A stretch of 64,000 nucleotides of DNA from Aliidiomarina iranensis (GCF_003987135.1 NZ_PIPJ01000003.1:164614-228613), one strand, 5' to 3'; numbered from the stretch's first letter, positions 47,405 through 58,248 are shown. The notes: generated by a model not told the origin, from the sequence alone. Numbers and translations: made by a program.

Positions 47405-49369
47405 TTACTGCCTAAGTTCTGCACGATCACGAAAGAAAGCCAACGCTTCTGGGTTTGCTAAGGCATCAGTGTTTTTCACAGTTTCGCCATGAATAACTTG
47501 GCGCACCGCGAGTTCAACGATTTTTCCGCTAATAGTTCTGGGTATATCGGCCACTTGCAGAATAACTGAAGGAACATGCCGAGGCGTAGCATTGGCGCGA
47601 ATCGTTTGTTTTATTTCGTTCCGCAAATCATCGGTTAATTCAATACCTTCGCGTAACTTAACAAACAGCACAATACGTTCATCATCTTGCCATTTCTGGC
47701 CAACCGCAATGCTTTCTAATACCGCATCTACTTTCTCAACCTGTCGATAGATTTCCGCAGTGCCAATACGCACCCCACCAGGGTTTAATACCGCATCGGA
47801 GCGGCCATAGATGATCACACCACCCTCAGGTGTAAGCTCAGCGTAATCACCGTGTGCCCAAATATTTTTAAAGCGTTCAAAGTAAGCACTTTGATAGCGG
47901 CTACCATCCTTATCGTTCCAAAAGCCAATAGGCATGCAAGGAAAGCTTTGCTCACATACCAATTCGCCTTTTTCGCTGTACACAGGCTTGCCGGTATCGT
48001 TGTATACGTTAACCGCCAAACCCAAGCCGCGGCATTGCAGCTGGCCGCGATAAACCGGCAGCATTGGGTTGCCAAGGGCAAAACAAGAAACAATATCGGT
48101 ACCGCCAGAAATAGAACTTAAGCAAACATCGGTTTTAATATCACGGTAAACATAATCAAAGCTCTCAGGCGCTAACACGGAACCGGTGGTAAGAATTGCG
48201 CGCAAGGAACTCAGCTTATGGCTTTCTCTTGGCTTTTCTCCCGCTTTTTCCAGTGCCGCTAGATATTTTGCGCTGGTGCCAAATACCGTAATTCCTTCTT
48301 TATCAATTAAATCAGGCATCGCGGCAGGGCTTGGATAAAAAGGAGAGCCATCGAATAATGCTAAACGGGCGCCGATCGCTAAGCCAGAAACCAACCAGTT
48401 CCACATCATCCAACCACAGGTGGTGAAATAAAACAGCGTATCTTCACGGCGTAAATCCGTATGCAGGGCATGTTCTTTTATGTGCTGCAAAAGCGTACCG
48501 CCAATACCATGAACAATGCACTTGGGCACGCCTGTAGTGCCTGAGCTAAACATAATGTATAGCGGGTCGCTAAATTTGCGGGGTGTGAATGCAAGTTCAG
48601 TAGCATTAGCATCACGATAATCATCCCATTCAATAGCATGGTTGATGCTATGCTGAATGCCGGCAAACGGAATCGTAATTAAAGCTTCTACCGAAGGTAA
48701 GTTAGCGGCAATTTCATTTACTTTATCGCTAATATTCAGTGTTTTACCGTTATAAAAATAGCCATCTACAGTGAATAATACCTTTGGTGCCACTTGGCCG
48801 AAGCGATCAAGTACACCCTGCACGCCAAAATCAGGGCTACAGCTCGACCACACCGCCCCTAAGCTTGTGGTGGCGAGCATTGCAATAATCGTTTCAATAC
48901 AGTTAGGCAACATACCGGCCACACGATCACCGGCTACCACACCTTGTTGTTTGAGCTTGGCTGCAAGTTGCGCGGTGGCGAGGTAAAGTTCCGCGTATGT
49001 TATTTCGGTGCGTTCACCATGTTCGTTGGTGAATACAATGGCAGGGCGGTTATCGCGAAAGCGCAGCAAATTTTCCGCAAAATTAATTTGCGCATCTGGA
49101 AACCATTTTGCCCCCGGCATTTTATCGCCATCCACTAGCACCCGTTCGCCTTTGTTGCCAATAACTGCAAATTCATCCCACAGTAGGCTCCAAAACGCCT
49201 CTTTTTCGGTTACAGACCAAGCATGTAATGCGTCATACTGCTCAGCGGGGTTGTCGTTGGAGAAATTGAGCTGATACTTCGCTTCAACGGTGCGCAAAAA
49301 TGCCATCATTTGTGTGCGTTCACGCTGTTCAATAGTAGGTTGCCACAAAAGATTGTTCGCTGAGTTCAT
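47405..49369 (-). CDS. aacS: Acetoacetyl-CoA synthetase
   Basis: Activates acetoacetate, the product of HMG-CoA lyase, to acetoacetyl-CoA with ATP. The 654-residue AMP-forming ligase has the P-loop YIMFSSGTTGVPKCIVHG, GGTDIVSCFALGNP and WAHGDYAELTPEGG, and a C-terminal acyl-adenylate domain with TISGKIVELAVRQ. The ATG at 49369 was chosen: it is preceded by aaaggcga, and an upstream in-frame start would run into liuE. It is the last gene of the liu operon, and the product goes to the divergent thiolase. Confidence 0.95.
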   Translation of the reverse strand: MNSANNLLWQPTIEQRERTQMMAFLRTVEAKYQLNFSNDNPAEQYDALHAWSVTEKEAFWSLLWDEFAVIGNKGERVLVDGDKMPGAKWFPDAQINFAENLLRFRDNRPAIVFTNEHGERTEITYAELYLATAQLAAKLKQQGVVAGDRVAGMLPNCIETIIAMLATTSLGAVWSSCSPDFGVQGVLDRFGQVAPKVLFTVDGYFYNGKTLNISDKVNEIAANLPSVEALITIPFAGIQHSINHAIEWDDYRDANATELAFTPRKFSDPLYIMFSSGTTGVPKCIVHGIGGTLLQHIKEHALHTDLRREDTLFYFTTCGWMMWNWLVSGLAIGARLALFDGSPFYPSPAAMPDLIDKEGITVFGTSAKYLAALEKAGEKPRESHKLSSLRAILTTGSVLAPESFDYVYRDIKTDVCLSSISGGTDIVSCFALGNPMLPVYRGQLQCRGLGLAVNVYNDTGKPVYSEKGELVCEQSFPCMPIGFWNDKDGSRYQSAYFERFKNIWAHGDYAELTPEGGVIIYGRSDAVLNPGGVRIGTAEIYRQVEKVDAVLESIAVGQKWQDDERIVLFVKLREGIELTDDLRNEIKQTIRANATPRHVPSVILQVADIPRTISGKIVELAVRQVIHGETVKNTDALANPEALAFFRDRAELRQ

Positions 49370-49404
49370 AACATCGCCTTTATTTATGCGTTTTTGTTTT
49401 TGTA

Positions 49405-50331
49405 TTAGGTTGCGCTTCGAGCAATACTTACGTTCGAACGAGGGGTGGTGCCGAGCGCTTTGCAAATAGCACGGCCAGCTGCAATGGCTTTATCTAAATC
49501 TACGCCGGTTTCAATGCCCATGCCATCGAGCATATACAGCACATCTTCACTGGCCACATTGCCACTTGCGCCCTTGGCGTAGGGGCAGCCTCCAAGGCCA
49601 GCAACTGCGCTATCAATTACACTCACACCCATTGGCAAACAAGCGGCTAAGTTGGCTAATGCTTGGCCGTAGGTGTTATGGAAATGCAGTGCAAGTTGTT
49701 CCATCGGCACATGATCGGCAACGGCGCCGAGCATGCGCTGTGCATGAATCGGTGTGCCTACACCAATGGTATCGCCAAGGGAAATTTCGTAGCATCCCAT
49801 GTTATGAAGTTGCCGAGCTACACGCACTACTTCACTGATGGGTACCTCGCCTTGGTAGGGACAACCCAGCACACAGGAAATATAGCCACGAACGCGAACG
49901 CCGGCCGATTTCGCTGCTTCCATAACAGGCGCAAAGCGATCTAATGATTCTTCAATCGAGCAGTTTATATTCTTTTTACTGAACGCTTCCGAGGCGGCAC
50001 CAAATACCGCCACTTCATCGGCACCGGCGGTCATAGCAAGCTCAAAACCTTTTAGGTTTGGCGTTAGGGCAGAGTAAGTAACGCCCTTTTTCCGTTGAAT
50101 TTGCTGTAAAACTTCGCTGCTATCGGCCATTTGTGGCACCCATTTAGGGCTTACAAAGCTGGCTGATTCAATCGTTTTAAAGCCTGCCGCCGCCAAATTA
50201 TGAATGAGCGCCACTTTATCGGCAGTGGTTACTGCCTGCTCATTTTGTAGCCCATCCCGTGGGCCAACTTCTACAATTCTTACCGAGCTTGGCAGGTTGT
50301 TCGCCATACTATTTGATAATCTGTTTGGCAT
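49405..50331 (-). CDS. liuE: Hydroxymethylglutaryl-CoA lyase
   Basis: Cleaves HMG-CoA to acetoacetate and acetyl-CoA, the end of leucine degradation. The 308-residue protein has [16 protein letters not shown] with the catalytic aspartate region, and the signature [12 protein letters not shown] plus the [21 protein letters not shown]-terminal loop with its cysteine. An aagga site precedes the ATG at 50331. It lies between liuD and aacS. Confidence 0.96.
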   Translation of the reverse strand: MPNRLSNSMANNLPSSVRIVEVGPRDGLQNEQAVTTADKVALIHNLAAAGFKTIESASFVSPKWVPQMADSSEVLQQIQRKKGVTYSALTPNLKGFELAMTAGADEVAVFGAASEAFSKKNINCSIEESLDRFAPVMEAAKSAGVRVRGYISCVLGCPYQGEVPISEVVRVARQLHNMGCYEISLGDTIGVGTPIHAQRMLGAVADHVPMEQLALHFHNTYGQALANLAACLPMGVSVIDSAVAGLGGCPYAKGASGNVASEDVLYMLDGMGIETGVDLDKAIAAGRAICKALGTTPRSNVSIARSAT

Positions 50332-50420
50332 GTGTGCATTCCTTGTTTTTTACGGCCCCTGAAGTTACGAGGCTTAGAAGCCGCTAAGGTGCTCTCCTGA
50401 TTAGCGATTCAGGCTTAAAA

Positions 50421-52391
50421 CTACTCTTCTACCGCTAAACTTATCAGCTCAGCACCATCTGATACTAGCTCGCCAGCATTGAAGAATACTTGCTCAACGG
50501 TTGCATCAAATGGGGCACGAATGGTGTATTCCATTTTCATAGCTTCCATTACCACTAAAGCTTGCCCTTCTTTAACGTGATCGCCCGTAGCTACATTTAC
50601 GGCCACAATAGTGCCGTTCATGGGGGCAGTTAAATTACCGGCTTCTTCTTCATGAATTAATTCTGCCACCGCATCATATAGGCTAGCATCGAAACGGCCA
50701 TAATGGCTAAACAGCGTATAACGGCCATTTTCTTGTGCTATCTCACAATGAAAGCGTAAGCCATCAACCAACACCGCGCCATCTTTGGCAAAACGCACGG
50801 CGAGTTCGTGTTCTGGCCAGTAAATAGCGTTATCGGCTTCTTCTAAATTCAGCACTGTAGCATTCTCAGCGCCGGCGGCTTGCAAGCAGATACGATGCTT
50901 TGCTGGCGCATTCACACGCCAACCATTGGCACGCGACCATGGATCTTGATTCGCCGTGTGTTGGCGGTTGCGAATAATCGAAGCTGCAATGGTAAGCAAG
51001 TTAATTGCTTCCGGTAAGCCTTTCTCGCGCTGGTGCAAGGCATCGCCATATTGCTCAATAAAGCGCGTAGTAAGCTCGGCTTTTTGGAAGGCTTCATGGC
51101 TTACAATGCGGTGCAGATAATCGGTATTGGTAGTAACCCCGGCAATGCGCGTTTCCCTTAGCGCGTTGGTTAAACGGCGTAGGGCTGATTCCCGATCGAT
51201 ATCCCAGACAATGAGCTTGGCGATCATTGGATCATAGAAGGTGGTTACTTCATCACCTTCCACAATGCCTGAATCCCAACGCACATAAGGTGAAACGTCC
51301 GGGTGGCGCAAGTAGGCTAGCGTGCCGGTACTCGGCATAAAGTTATCATCAGCGTTTTCAGCATAAATACGCGCTTCAAACGCATGGCCATCGAGCACAA
51401 TTTCATCTTGCTGCATGGGTAACACTTCACCGGCGGCAACACGAAGCTGCCATTCTACTAGATCAACGCCGGTAATCATTTCGGTAACCGGATGTTCTAC
51501 TTGTAAGCGGGTATTCATTTCCATGAAGTAAAAACTTTCATCTTCATCGAATAAGAACTCAACGGTGCCTGCGCCTACATAATCAATCGCTTGAGCAGCG
51601 CGCACTGCAGCATCGCCCATGGCTTTGCGGGTTTCTTCACTAAGGCCAGGTGCCGGAGCTTCTTCAACTACTTTTTGGTGGCGGCGTTGCACCGAACAAT
51701 CACGCTCGGCAAGATACACAGCATTACCGTGCTGATCACAAAACACTTGAATTTCAACATGGCGAGGGCGGGTAATAAATTTTTCTACCAGCATTTTATC
51801 GTTGCCAAACCCAGCCTTCGCTTCGCGCCGAGCTGAGGCTAAGGCTTCGGCAAATTCACTGGCTTTTTCTACGATACGCATACCCTTACCGCCGCCACCG
51901 TAAGCGGCTTTCAGCAATACCGGGTAGCCAATTTTTTCAGCTTCAGCAGCAAGAAGATCATCACTTTGATCTTCGCCATGATAACCGGGCACCAAAGGCA
52001 CGCCAGCTTCGGCCATAATATTTTTGGCAGCACTTTTTGAACCCATCGCCGCAATTGCTTTTACCGGCGGGCCGATGAAAATAAGGCCGGCATCTTGCAA
52101 GGCTTCAGCAAAGGATTCATTTTCTGATAAAAAGCCATAGCCCGGGTGAATCGCTTGGGCACCGGTACGTTTTGCCGCCGCAATTACTTTATCAGCACAC
52201 AGATATGATTCACTGCTTTGCGAACCACCAATATGCACGGCCTCATCGGCTTGCAACACATGTTGCGCGTTGGTATCGGCATCAGAGTAAACTGCAACGG
52301 TTTTGATACCCATTTCGCGCGCTGTACGAATTACCCGGCAAGCGATTTCGCCACGGTTGGCGATTAGAATTTTAGATAATTGTTGAGCCAT
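50421..52391 (-). CDS. liuD: Methylcrotonyl-CoA carboxylase biotin-carrying alpha subunit
   Basis: Biotin carboxylase plus biotin carrier subunit; with LiuB it carboxylates 3-methylcrotonyl-CoA. The 656-residue protein begins MAQQLSKILIANRGEIACRV, has the ATP-grasp GGGGKGMRIV, EMNTRLQVEHPVTE and a C-terminal biotin site VMEAMKMEY (near residue 615). The ATG at 52391 overlaps the liuC stop (TAATG), which supports this start over the upstream in-frame extension to 52445. Confidence 0.95.
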   Translation of the reverse strand: MAQQLSKILIANRGEIACRVIRTAREMGIKTVAVYSDADTNAQHVLQADEAVHIGGSQSSESYLCADKVIAAAKRTGAQAIHPGYGFLSENESFAEALQDAGLIFIGPPVKAIAAMGSKSAAKNIMAEAGVPLVPGYHGEDQSDDLLAAEAEKIGYPVLLKAAYGGGGKGMRIVEKASEFAEALASARREAKAGFGNDKMLVEKFITRPRHVEIQVFCDQHGNAVYLAERDCSVQRRHQKVVEEAPAPGLSEETRKAMGDAAVRAAQAIDYVGAGTVEFLFDEDESFYFMEMNTRLQVEHPVTEMITGVDLVEWQLRVAAGEVLPMQQDEIVLDGHAFEARIYAENADDNFMPSTGTLAYLRHPDVSPYVRWDSGIVEGDEVTTFYDPMIAKLIVWDIDRESALRRLTNALRETRIAGVTTNTDYLHRIVSHEAFQKAELTTRFIEQYGDALHQREKGLPEAINLLTIAASIIRNRQHTANQDPWSRANGWRVNAPAKHRICLQAAGAENATVLNLEEADNAIYWPEHELAVRFAKDGAVLVDGLRFHCEIAQENGRYTLFSHYGRFDASLYDAVAELIHEEEAGNLTAPMNGTIVAVNVATGDHVKEGQALVVMEAMKMEYTIRAPFDATVEQVFFNAGELVSDGAELISLAVEE

Positions 52392-53218
52392 TATTTTTTT
52401 CCATCCGTTTGCGCTTGAGGCTTTGATGCTGGCGCATGTTGCCAAGCAGGAGTGCGTTTCTCAAGAAACGAGCTAAGGCCTTCTTGGCCTTCAGCGGAAA
52501 CACGAATTTCAGCAATACGGCGCGCCGTTTCTGCTACCACTTCGTGATTAAGCGGCACGTTGCTCACGTGTTGAATTAGATTTTTACAGGCTTTTACTGC
52601 GGCGGGGCTATTGGCCAAGAGTGCGGTTAAGAGCGGCTCGAGTGCCTCTTCTAAATCGCCTTCGGTTACTTCATCTAGTAAGCCTAATCGGTATGCTTCC
52701 GCCGCAAAAAAGCGTTCTGCCGTTAGCATATAGCGGCGTGCTGCTGACTCGCCAAGGGCGCGCACAACATAGGGGCTAATAACCGCTGGAATGAGGCCAA
52801 TTTTTACTTCCGAGAGGCAAAAGCTTGCTCGGCTATGGCCAATGGCCATATCGCAGCAAGCCACCAAGCCCACCGCGCCACCAAACGCCGCACCATTTAC
52901 CAAGGCAATAGTAGGAATCGGTAATTGATCCAGTTCCCACATCAGAGCGCCTAGTTCGCCGGCATCATCCACGTTTTCCTGATAGTTTTTATCAGCCATG
53001 GAACGCATCCAATTCAAATCAGCGCCGGCAGAGAAGTTTTTACCCGCCGATTGCAGCACTAAAACCCGCGCATCGGCGTTTTCACGCACTTTACCAAGGG
53101 CAGCGCGCAACTGAGCAATAATCACATCATCAAAGGCGTTGTGAACCTCTGGGCGATTCATGGTGAGCCGAGCAACGCCGCGGCTATCAATATCTAAAAC
53201 TACATGGTCAGCAGACAT
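52391..53218 (-). CDS. liuC: Methylglutaconyl-CoA hydratase
   Basis: Hydrates 3-methylglutaconyl-CoA to HMG-CoA. The 275-residue enoyl-CoA hydratase-family protein has RLTMNRPEVHNAFDDVIIAQ, the oxyanion-hole segment FSAGADLNWMRSMA and GGAVGLVACCDMAI. ATG at 53218 is preceded by taagggg; a GTG two codons upstream is less likely. It is located between liuB and liuD; the specific substrate follows from this context. Confidence 0.93.
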   Translation of the reverse strand: MSADHVVLDIDSRGVARLTMNRPEVHNAFDDVIIAQLRAALGKVRENADARVLVLQSAGKNFSAGADLNWMRSMADKNYQENVDDAGELGALMWELDQLPIPTIALVNGAAFGGAVGLVACCDMAIGHSRASFCLSEVKIGLIPAVISPYVVRALGESAARRYMLTAERFFAAEAYRLGLLDEVTEGDLEEALEPLLTALLANSPAAVKACKNLIQHVSNVPLNHEVVAETARRIAEIRVSAEGQEGLSSFLEKRTPAWQHAPASKPQAQTDGKK

Positions 53219-53227
53219 ACACACCCC

Positions 53228-54835
53228 TTACATGCGGAACACGCCAAAGCGTGTATCTTCAATCGGTGCATTTAATGCCGCAGAGATACTTAAACCGAGC
53301 ACCGTGCGCGTTTGCGCAGGATCGATAATGCCATCGTCCCACAACCGCGCCGAGGCATAGTAAGGGTGGCCTTGGTGCTCGTAGGTATCAATAATCGGCT
53401 GCTTGAATCTGGCTTCATCTTCCGCGCTCCAGCTTTCGCCTTTGCGTTCTTTACCATCACGGGTAACTTGCGCCATCACTCCTGCGGCTTGCTCGCCACC
53501 CATTACGGAAATACGTGCATTTGGCCACATAAACATCAGCGTTGGATCATAAGCGCGGCCACACATGCCGTAGTTACCTGCACCATAGCTACCGCCAATT
53601 AACACGGTGAACTTTGGCACTTTCGCACAACTTACGGCGGTAACCATTTTCGCACCGTGCTTGGCAATACCTTCGGCTTCGTATTTCTTGCCCACCATAA
53701 AACCAGTGATATTTTGCAAGAACACCAAAGGAATTTTGCGCTGGGCACAGAGCTCAATAAAGTGTGCGCCTTTTTGCGCTGATTCGGAAAAGAGAATGCC
53801 GTTATTTGCCACAATACCCACTAAGAAACCGTGAATACGGGCAAAGCCGGTAACTAAAGTGTTGCCGTAGTTTTGCTTGAATTCATCAAAATCAGAATCA
53901 TCAACAACACGAGCAATTACTTCGCGCACATCATACGGCTTGCGCAAATCTGTGCCGACAATGCCGTAAATTTCTTCTTGGGCGTAACGGGGCGGTTTTA
54001 CCGGCTCCACATCAAGTTTTGCTTTCGCAGGGCGATTCAAGCGCGATACCGAACGGCGAGCGATATCTAATGCGTGTTCATCGTTCACCGCAAAGTGATC
54101 GGCCACACCAGAAACACGGGTGTGCACATCGGCACCGCCAAGCTCTTCAGCACTTACTTCTTCGCCAGTGGCCGCTTTTACCAGCGGCGGGCCAGCTAAG
54201 AAAATAGTGCCTTGTTCTTTTACGATAATGGATTCATCTGCCATGGCTGGTACATACGCACCGCCGGCTGTACAAAGGCCCATTACCACTGCAATTTGTG
54301 GAATACCCTTCGCCGACATATTGGCTTGATTAAAGAATATGCGGCCGAAATGATCCCGATCAGGGAATACTTCATCTTGCCGAGGCAGATTCGCACCACC
54401 AGAATCAACTAAATAAATGCAGGGTAGGTGGCAGCGTTCAGCAATTTCTTGGGCGCGTAAATGCTTCTTCACCGTGAGGGGGTAATAGGTTCCGCCCTTT
54501 ACCGTGGCATCGTTTGCCACAATCATGCATTCAACGCCTTCAACCCGGCCAATACCAGCAACAACGCCAGCAGCGGGCACGTAATCATCGTAAACATCCC
54601 AGGCCGCAAATTGGCCTAGTTCTAAAAACGGTGATCCGGCATCAAGCAAACGCTGAATACGATCGCGAGCTAATAGCTTGCCGCGCGATTCGTGCCGTTC
54701 TTGGTAACTTTTGCCGCCACCTTGCTTAATTTTCTCTGCTTTTTCTTGCAGATCGGCCATCACGGCCTGCATTGATTCTTTATTCGCTAAAAATGTTTCA
54801 TCGCGCGAATTCACTTTACTGGTGATAATAGCCAC
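53228..54835 (-). CDS. liuB: Methylcrotonyl-CoA carboxylase beta subunit (carboxyltransferase)
   Basis: Transfers carboxyl from biotin to 3-methylcrotonyl-CoA. The 535-residue protein contains the carboxyltransferase segments [40 protein letters not shown] and [18 protein letters not shown], all specific to the MCC beta group. It follows liuA by 29 bases and precedes liuC. Confidence 0.96.
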   Translation of the reverse strand: MAIITSKVNSRDETFLANKESMQAVMADLQEKAEKIKQGGGKSYQERHESRGKLLARDRIQRLLDAGSPFLELGQFAAWDVYDDYVPAAGVVAGIGRVEGVECMIVANDATVKGGTYYPLTVKKHLRAQEIAERCHLPCIYLVDSGGANLPRQDEVFPDRDHFGRIFFNQANMSAKGIPQIAVVMGLCTAGGAYVPAMADESIIVKEQGTIFLAGPPLVKAATGEEVSAEELGGADVHTRVSGVADHFAVNDEHALDIARRSVSRLNRPAKAKLDVEPVKPPRYAQEEIYGIVGTDLRKPYDVREVIARVVDDSDFDEFKQNYGNTLVTGFARIHGFLVGIVANNGILFSESAQKGAHFIELCAQRKIPLVFLQNITGFMVGKKYEAEGIAKHGAKMVTAVSCAKVPKFTVLIGGSYGAGNYGMCGRAYDPTLMFMWPNARISVMGGEQAAGVMAQVTRDGKERKGESWSAEDEARFKQPIIDTYEHQGHPYYASARLWDDGIIDPAQTRTVLGLSISAALNAPIEDTRFGVFRM

Positions 54836-54864
54836 AACGAGATTCCTTATCGGTTAGCGCTAAA

Positions 54865-56037
54865 TTATTTCGATTCCGAAAATAACTCACGGCCAATCAG
54901 CATGCGGCGAATTTCTGAGGTTCCGGCACCAATTTCATACAGTTTGGCATCGCGCAATAAGCGGCCGGTAGGGTACTCGTTGATATAGCCATTGCCGCCC
55001 AGCAGCTGAATGGCATCGAGTGCCATTTTAGTAGCAAGCTCTGCTGCATAAAGAATAGCACCAGCCGCATCTTTACGCGTGGTTTCGCCGCGATCACAGG
55101 CTTTCGCCACCGCATAAACATAGGCACGTGCTGCGTTCATTTGCGTGTACATATCAGCAATTTTGCCTTGTACCAATTGGAATTCACCAATGGCTTGGCC
55201 GAACTGGCTGCGTTCATGAATGTAAGGCACTACCACGTCCATACACGCTTGCATAATACCTAAAGGGCCAGCCGCTAGTACCGCGCGCTCATAATCAAGG
55301 CCACTCATTAAAACTCTTACACCTTGGTTTAATTCGCCAAGAATATTCTCAGCTGGCACGCGGGCATCTTCGAATACTAATTCACAGGTGTTTGAGCCAC
55401 GCATACCCAATTTATCGAGCTTCTGCGCAGTGCTGAAACCCGGTGTGTTTTCTTTTTCGATAATGAATGCGGTAATACCTTTTGAACCAGCGCTCGGCTC
55501 AGTTTTTGCGTACACTATAAGCACATCGGCATTAGGGCCGTTGGTAATCCACATTTTATTACCGTTCAAAATATAGTGATCGCCGTCTTTTTTCGCGTGC
55601 AGCTTCATGCTCACCACATCAGAACCCGCGTTTGGTTCACTCATGGCTAGGGCGCCAACGTGCTCACCACTCACCAATTTTGGTAAGTATTTTTCTTTTT
55701 GCGCTTGGCTACCGTTAATTTTTAATTGGTTTACGCAAAGGTTAGAATGGGCGCCATAGCTCAAACCTACAGAAGCAGAAGCACGGCTAATTTCTTCCAT
55801 AGCAATAACGTGTTCTAAGTAGCCTAATTCAGAACCACCAAATTCTTCTGGAACGGTAATGCCAAGTAGGCCCATATCCCCAAATTTGCGCCATAAATCG
55901 GCAGGAAAATCGTTGGCCTCGTCAATTTCAGCAGCACGGGGTGCAATTTCATCGCGAGCGAATGAGTTAACTTGTTCGCGAATCATATCGGCGGTTTCAC
56001 CGAGATCGAAATTGAAAGGTTTATAGGCGCTAATCAT
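54865..56037 (-). CDS. liuA: Isovaleryl-CoA dehydrogenase
   Basis: Oxidises isovaleryl-CoA to 3-methylcrotonyl-CoA, giving electrons to ETF. The 390-residue acyl-CoA dehydrogenase has [38 protein letters not shown] and the C-terminal [20 protein letters not shown] and [19 protein letters not shown]. The operon context and these sequences specify the isovaleryl enzyme. ATG at 56037 overlaps the liuR stop. Confidence 0.95.
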   Translation of the reverse strand: MISAYKPFNFDLGETADMIREQVNSFARDEIAPRAAEIDEANDFPADLWRKFGDMGLLGITVPEEFGGSELGYLEHVIAMEEISRASASVGLSYGAHSNLCVNQLKINGSQAQKEKYLPKLVSGEHVGALAMSEPNAGSDVVSMKLHAKKDGDHYILNGNKMWITNGPNADVLIVYAKTEPSAGSKGITAFIIEKENTPGFSTAQKLDKLGMRGSNTCELVFEDARVPAENILGELNQGVRVLMSGLDYERAVLAAGPLGIMQACMDVVVPYIHERSQFGQAIGEFQLVQGKIADMYTQMNAARAYVYAVAKACDRGETTRKDAAGAILYAAELATKMALDAIQLLGGNGYINEYPTGRLLRDAKLYEIGAGTSEIRRMLIGRELFSESK

Positions 56038-56489
56038 GGGTTCTCCTTGGTTTTTTCTGAAAGTTCAGCAAGGCACCCGCTCTCTACGGCGGTGAGCTCA
56101 TGCAAAACAACTTTAATGTCTTCGAGTTGTTGGCGCAGGGCCAATTTTTTGTCGTCTATTAAACGCAACATGGTTTGTAATTGGTTCACGCTGCTGCCAT
56201 CGCGATCATACATATCGAACAACGTTTTAGTTTCCGCTAACGTAAAGCCAAGGCGTTTTCCCCGTAAAATTAGCTTGAGGCGAACACGGTCTTTTTGCGT
56301 GTAAATGCGGGTTTGGCCGCGGCGCTCAGGGCTCATTAACCCTTGATCTTCGTAGAAACGAATGCTGCGTGTGGTGATATCAAATTCTTTGGCTAAATCG
56401 CCGATACTAAAAAAATCCTGAGTGCGGCGAACGCGTTCAGGGCTAGTTTCGAATTCTGCTGCCATTGCTGATGCGGTGGTATTCTGCAT
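56034..56489 (-). CDS. liuR: MerR-family regulator of leucine degradation
   Basis: A 151-residue MerR-type protein. The N-terminal winged helix contains [20 protein letters not shown] and [20 protein letters not shown], followed by a long dimerisation coiled coil (~100-135). No metal-binding cysteine pattern is seen. As first gene of the liu operon it should control the operon and perhaps the divergent thiolase via the palindrome upstream. Similar LiuR proteins are known to regulate branched-chain amino acid degradation in gammaproteobacteria. Confidence 0.93.
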   Translation of the reverse strand: MQNTTASAMAAEFETSPERVRRTQDFFSIGDLAKEFDITTRSIRFYEDQGLMSPERRGQTRIYTQKDRVRLKLILRGKRLGFTLAETKTLFDMYDRDGSSVNQLQTMLRLIDDKKLALRQQLEDIKVVLHELTAVESGCLAELSEKTKENP

Positions 56490-56546
56490 GTTACTATTCC
56501 CACTTACTTGCCATTCGGCACTTATACACGATAAGCTAACATGAAG

Positions 56547-56562
56547 TTTACGTTAACGTAAA
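56547..56562. promoter_or_regulatory. Probable LiuR operator
   Basis: The perfect 16-bp palindrome tttacgttaacgtaaa lies between liuR and the divergent thiolase gene, 29 bases before the thiolase ATG. MerR regulators bind such dyads in promoters. The assignment to LiuR is by position and general agreement with the published LiuR motif type. Confidence 0.75.
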
Positions 56563-56590
56563 GTTTTACAACCTTCAGGAGATAAGTTTC

Positions 56591-57772
56591 ATGAGCTCAG
56601 ATTCAGTAGTTATTGTTTCCGCCGCGCGCACGCCAATGGGCGGTTTCATGGGCGAGTTAAGCCCTGTGAGCGCACCCGAATTAGGCGCCGCTGCGATCAA
56701 AGCGGCCGTGAGCCGCGCCGGAATCGCAGGCGATGATGTGAGCGAAGTGATTATGGGCTGCGTGCTGCCCGCAGGTTTAAAGCAAGCACCTGCCCGGCAA
56801 GCCATGATTGGCGCCGGCTTACCACTTGGTACCGGTGCTACCACGATTAATAAAGTATGTGGTTCAGGCTTGAAAACAGTTATGTTTGGCCACGATTTAA
56901 TCAAAGCAGGCTCGGCCAATGTAGTGGTAGCTGGCGGCATGGAAAGCATGTCGAATGCACCTTACTTGTTGGATAAAGCACGTGGCGGCTATCGCATGGG
57001 GCACGGGCAAGTTATCGACCACATGATGTTCGATGGCCTGCAAGATGCGTATGAAGGCAAAGCTATGGGCTGTTACGCGCAAGATACCGCTGATAGTTAC
57101 GGTTTCACTCGCGAAGACATGGACGATTTCGCAATTCGCTCATTAACGCGCGCGCAGAACGCGATTAATGAAGGCTTGTTTGCCGATGAAATTGAGCCGT
57201 TAACTTACAGCGATCGCAAAGGCGACGTAACGGTAACCATTGATGAGCAACCTGGTAAAGCCCGCATTGATAAAATTCCAAGTTTGCGCCCAGCGTTCGC
57301 AAAGGATGGCACAGTAACTGCCGCCAACTCATCATCCATTTCCGATGGTGCTGCAGCGCTCGTATTAATGCGTGAAAGCGATGCTAAAGCCCGTGGTTTA
57401 ACCCCCTTGGCGCGTATCGTTTCTCATGCCACCCATTCGCAAAAACCTTCAGAGTTCACTATGGCGCCCGTGGGCGCAATGAACAAGGCGCTGGAGCAAG
57501 CAGGGTGGAGCAAAGACGATGTAGATCTTTGGGAAATCAATGAAGCCTTCGCTATGGTTACTATGATTGCGATTAAAGATATGCAGCTTGATGATGCAAA
57601 AGTAAACGTGAATGGTGGGGCTTGCGCACTTGGCCACCCAATTGGCGCTTCCGGTGCACGTTTATTAGTAACCTTGCTACATGCGCTTAAACAACACGGT
57701 AAAAGCAAAGGCGTCACTTCACTCTGCATCGGTGGTGGTGAAGCGGTAGCACTAGCGGTAGAAATGATTTAA
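56591..57772 (+). CDS. atoB: Acetyl-CoA C-acetyltransferase (thiolase)
   Basis: Splits acetoacetyl-CoA into two acetyl-CoA (or the reverse). The 393-residue protein has the nucleophile Cys90 in TINKVCGSGLKTVM, GGMESMSNAPYLL, NVNGGACALGHPIGASGARL and the second cysteine in LCIGGGEAVALAV. A caggaga site precedes the ATG. It is divergent from the liu operon and completes the conversion of AacS product, so joint control is likely. Confidence 0.95.
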   Translation: MSSDSVVIVSAARTPMGGFMGELSPVSAPELGAAAIKAAVSRAGIAGDDVSEVIMGCVLPAGLKQAPARQAMIGAGLPLGTGATTINKVCGSGLKTVMFGHDLIKAGSANVVVAGGMESMSNAPYLLDKARGGYRMGHGQVIDHMMFDGLQDAYEGKAMGCYAQDTADSYGFTREDMDDFAIRSLTRAQNAINEGLFADEIEPLTYSDRKGDVTVTIDEQPGKARIDKIPSLRPAFAKDGTVTAANSSSISDGAAALVLMRESDAKARGLTPLARIVSHATHSQKPSEFTMAPVGAMNKALEQAGWSKDDVDLWEINEAFAMVTMIAIKDMQLDDAKVNVNGGACALGHPIGASGARLLVTLLHALKQHGKSKGVTSLCIGGGEAVALAVEMI

Positions 57773-57853
57773 AGCTTTTGGCGCTGGTGTTTTACGGCGC
57801 CAACTCTGTGTTACAGGTAGAGCCAACTAAAGATATAGTGGTAATTCATAAAA

Positions 57854-57893
57854 AAAGGCCCTGCCGCGGGTTGGGAATCGCGGCAGGGCCTTT
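57854..57893 (+). terminator. Strong terminator after the thiolase gene
   Basis: A 15-bp GC-rich stem (aaaggccctgccgcg / cgcggcagggccttt) with a ten-base loop, flanked by A and T runs. It also ends transcription of the small minus-strand gene at 57951. Confidence 0.93.
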
Positions 57894-57950
57894 ATATTTA
57901 AAATAAGTTTTGGTGTAGACTTAAATTAGTTTCGAAAATTGATAAACGAA

Positions 57951-58061
57951 CTACAACACGTATGCGTACAAGTAAGCCGCAATAGTAATGATTCCGAGCA
58001 CTGCGATTACTCCTGGAACCATAACGTTATACAATAAGTTTTTGCGGATTTCTTCTATCAT
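57951..58061 (-). CDS. 36-residue single-pass membrane protein
   Basis: A short gene below common length cut-offs. From the ATG at 58061 it reads MIEEIRKNLLYNVMVPGVIA, then VLGIITIAAYLYAYVL and stop: a short charged N-terminus and one hydrophobic helix (residues ~13-36). A strong ribosome site (gaggag, eight bases before ATG) and a possible -10 (TATAAT on minus at 58141-58146) support expression; the thiolase terminator lies behind its stop. I do not recognise a family. It could be a regulatory small membrane protein or a subunit of a membrane complex; no partner gene is adjacent. Confidence 0.7.
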   Translation of the reverse strand: MIEEIRKNLLYNVMVPGVIAVLGIITIAAYLYAYVL

Positions 58062-58140
58062 AATTAACTCCTCAGCCAATAATATAATTAACTCGAAGCA
58101 AAATGTGTTGTCTGTGCGCTTCAATCTCCAGACGCCACGT

Positions 58141-58146
58141 ATTATA
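58141..58146 (-). promoter_or_regulatory. Candidate -10 box for the small membrane protein gene
   Basis: On the minus strand this reads TATAAT, about 80 bases before the small gene's ATG. No consensus -35 is seen; a small palindrome (atcctt-tac-aaggat) overlaps the spacer region. Confidence 0.45.
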
Positions 58147-58248
58147 TCCTTTACAAGGATTTATTGTGGAATATTCGCATGAAATCGATTTATGGATATC
58201 AGAAGTTAAAGTAGGGGTACTTTAACCTAAACGAGGATTAGAAAAAGT

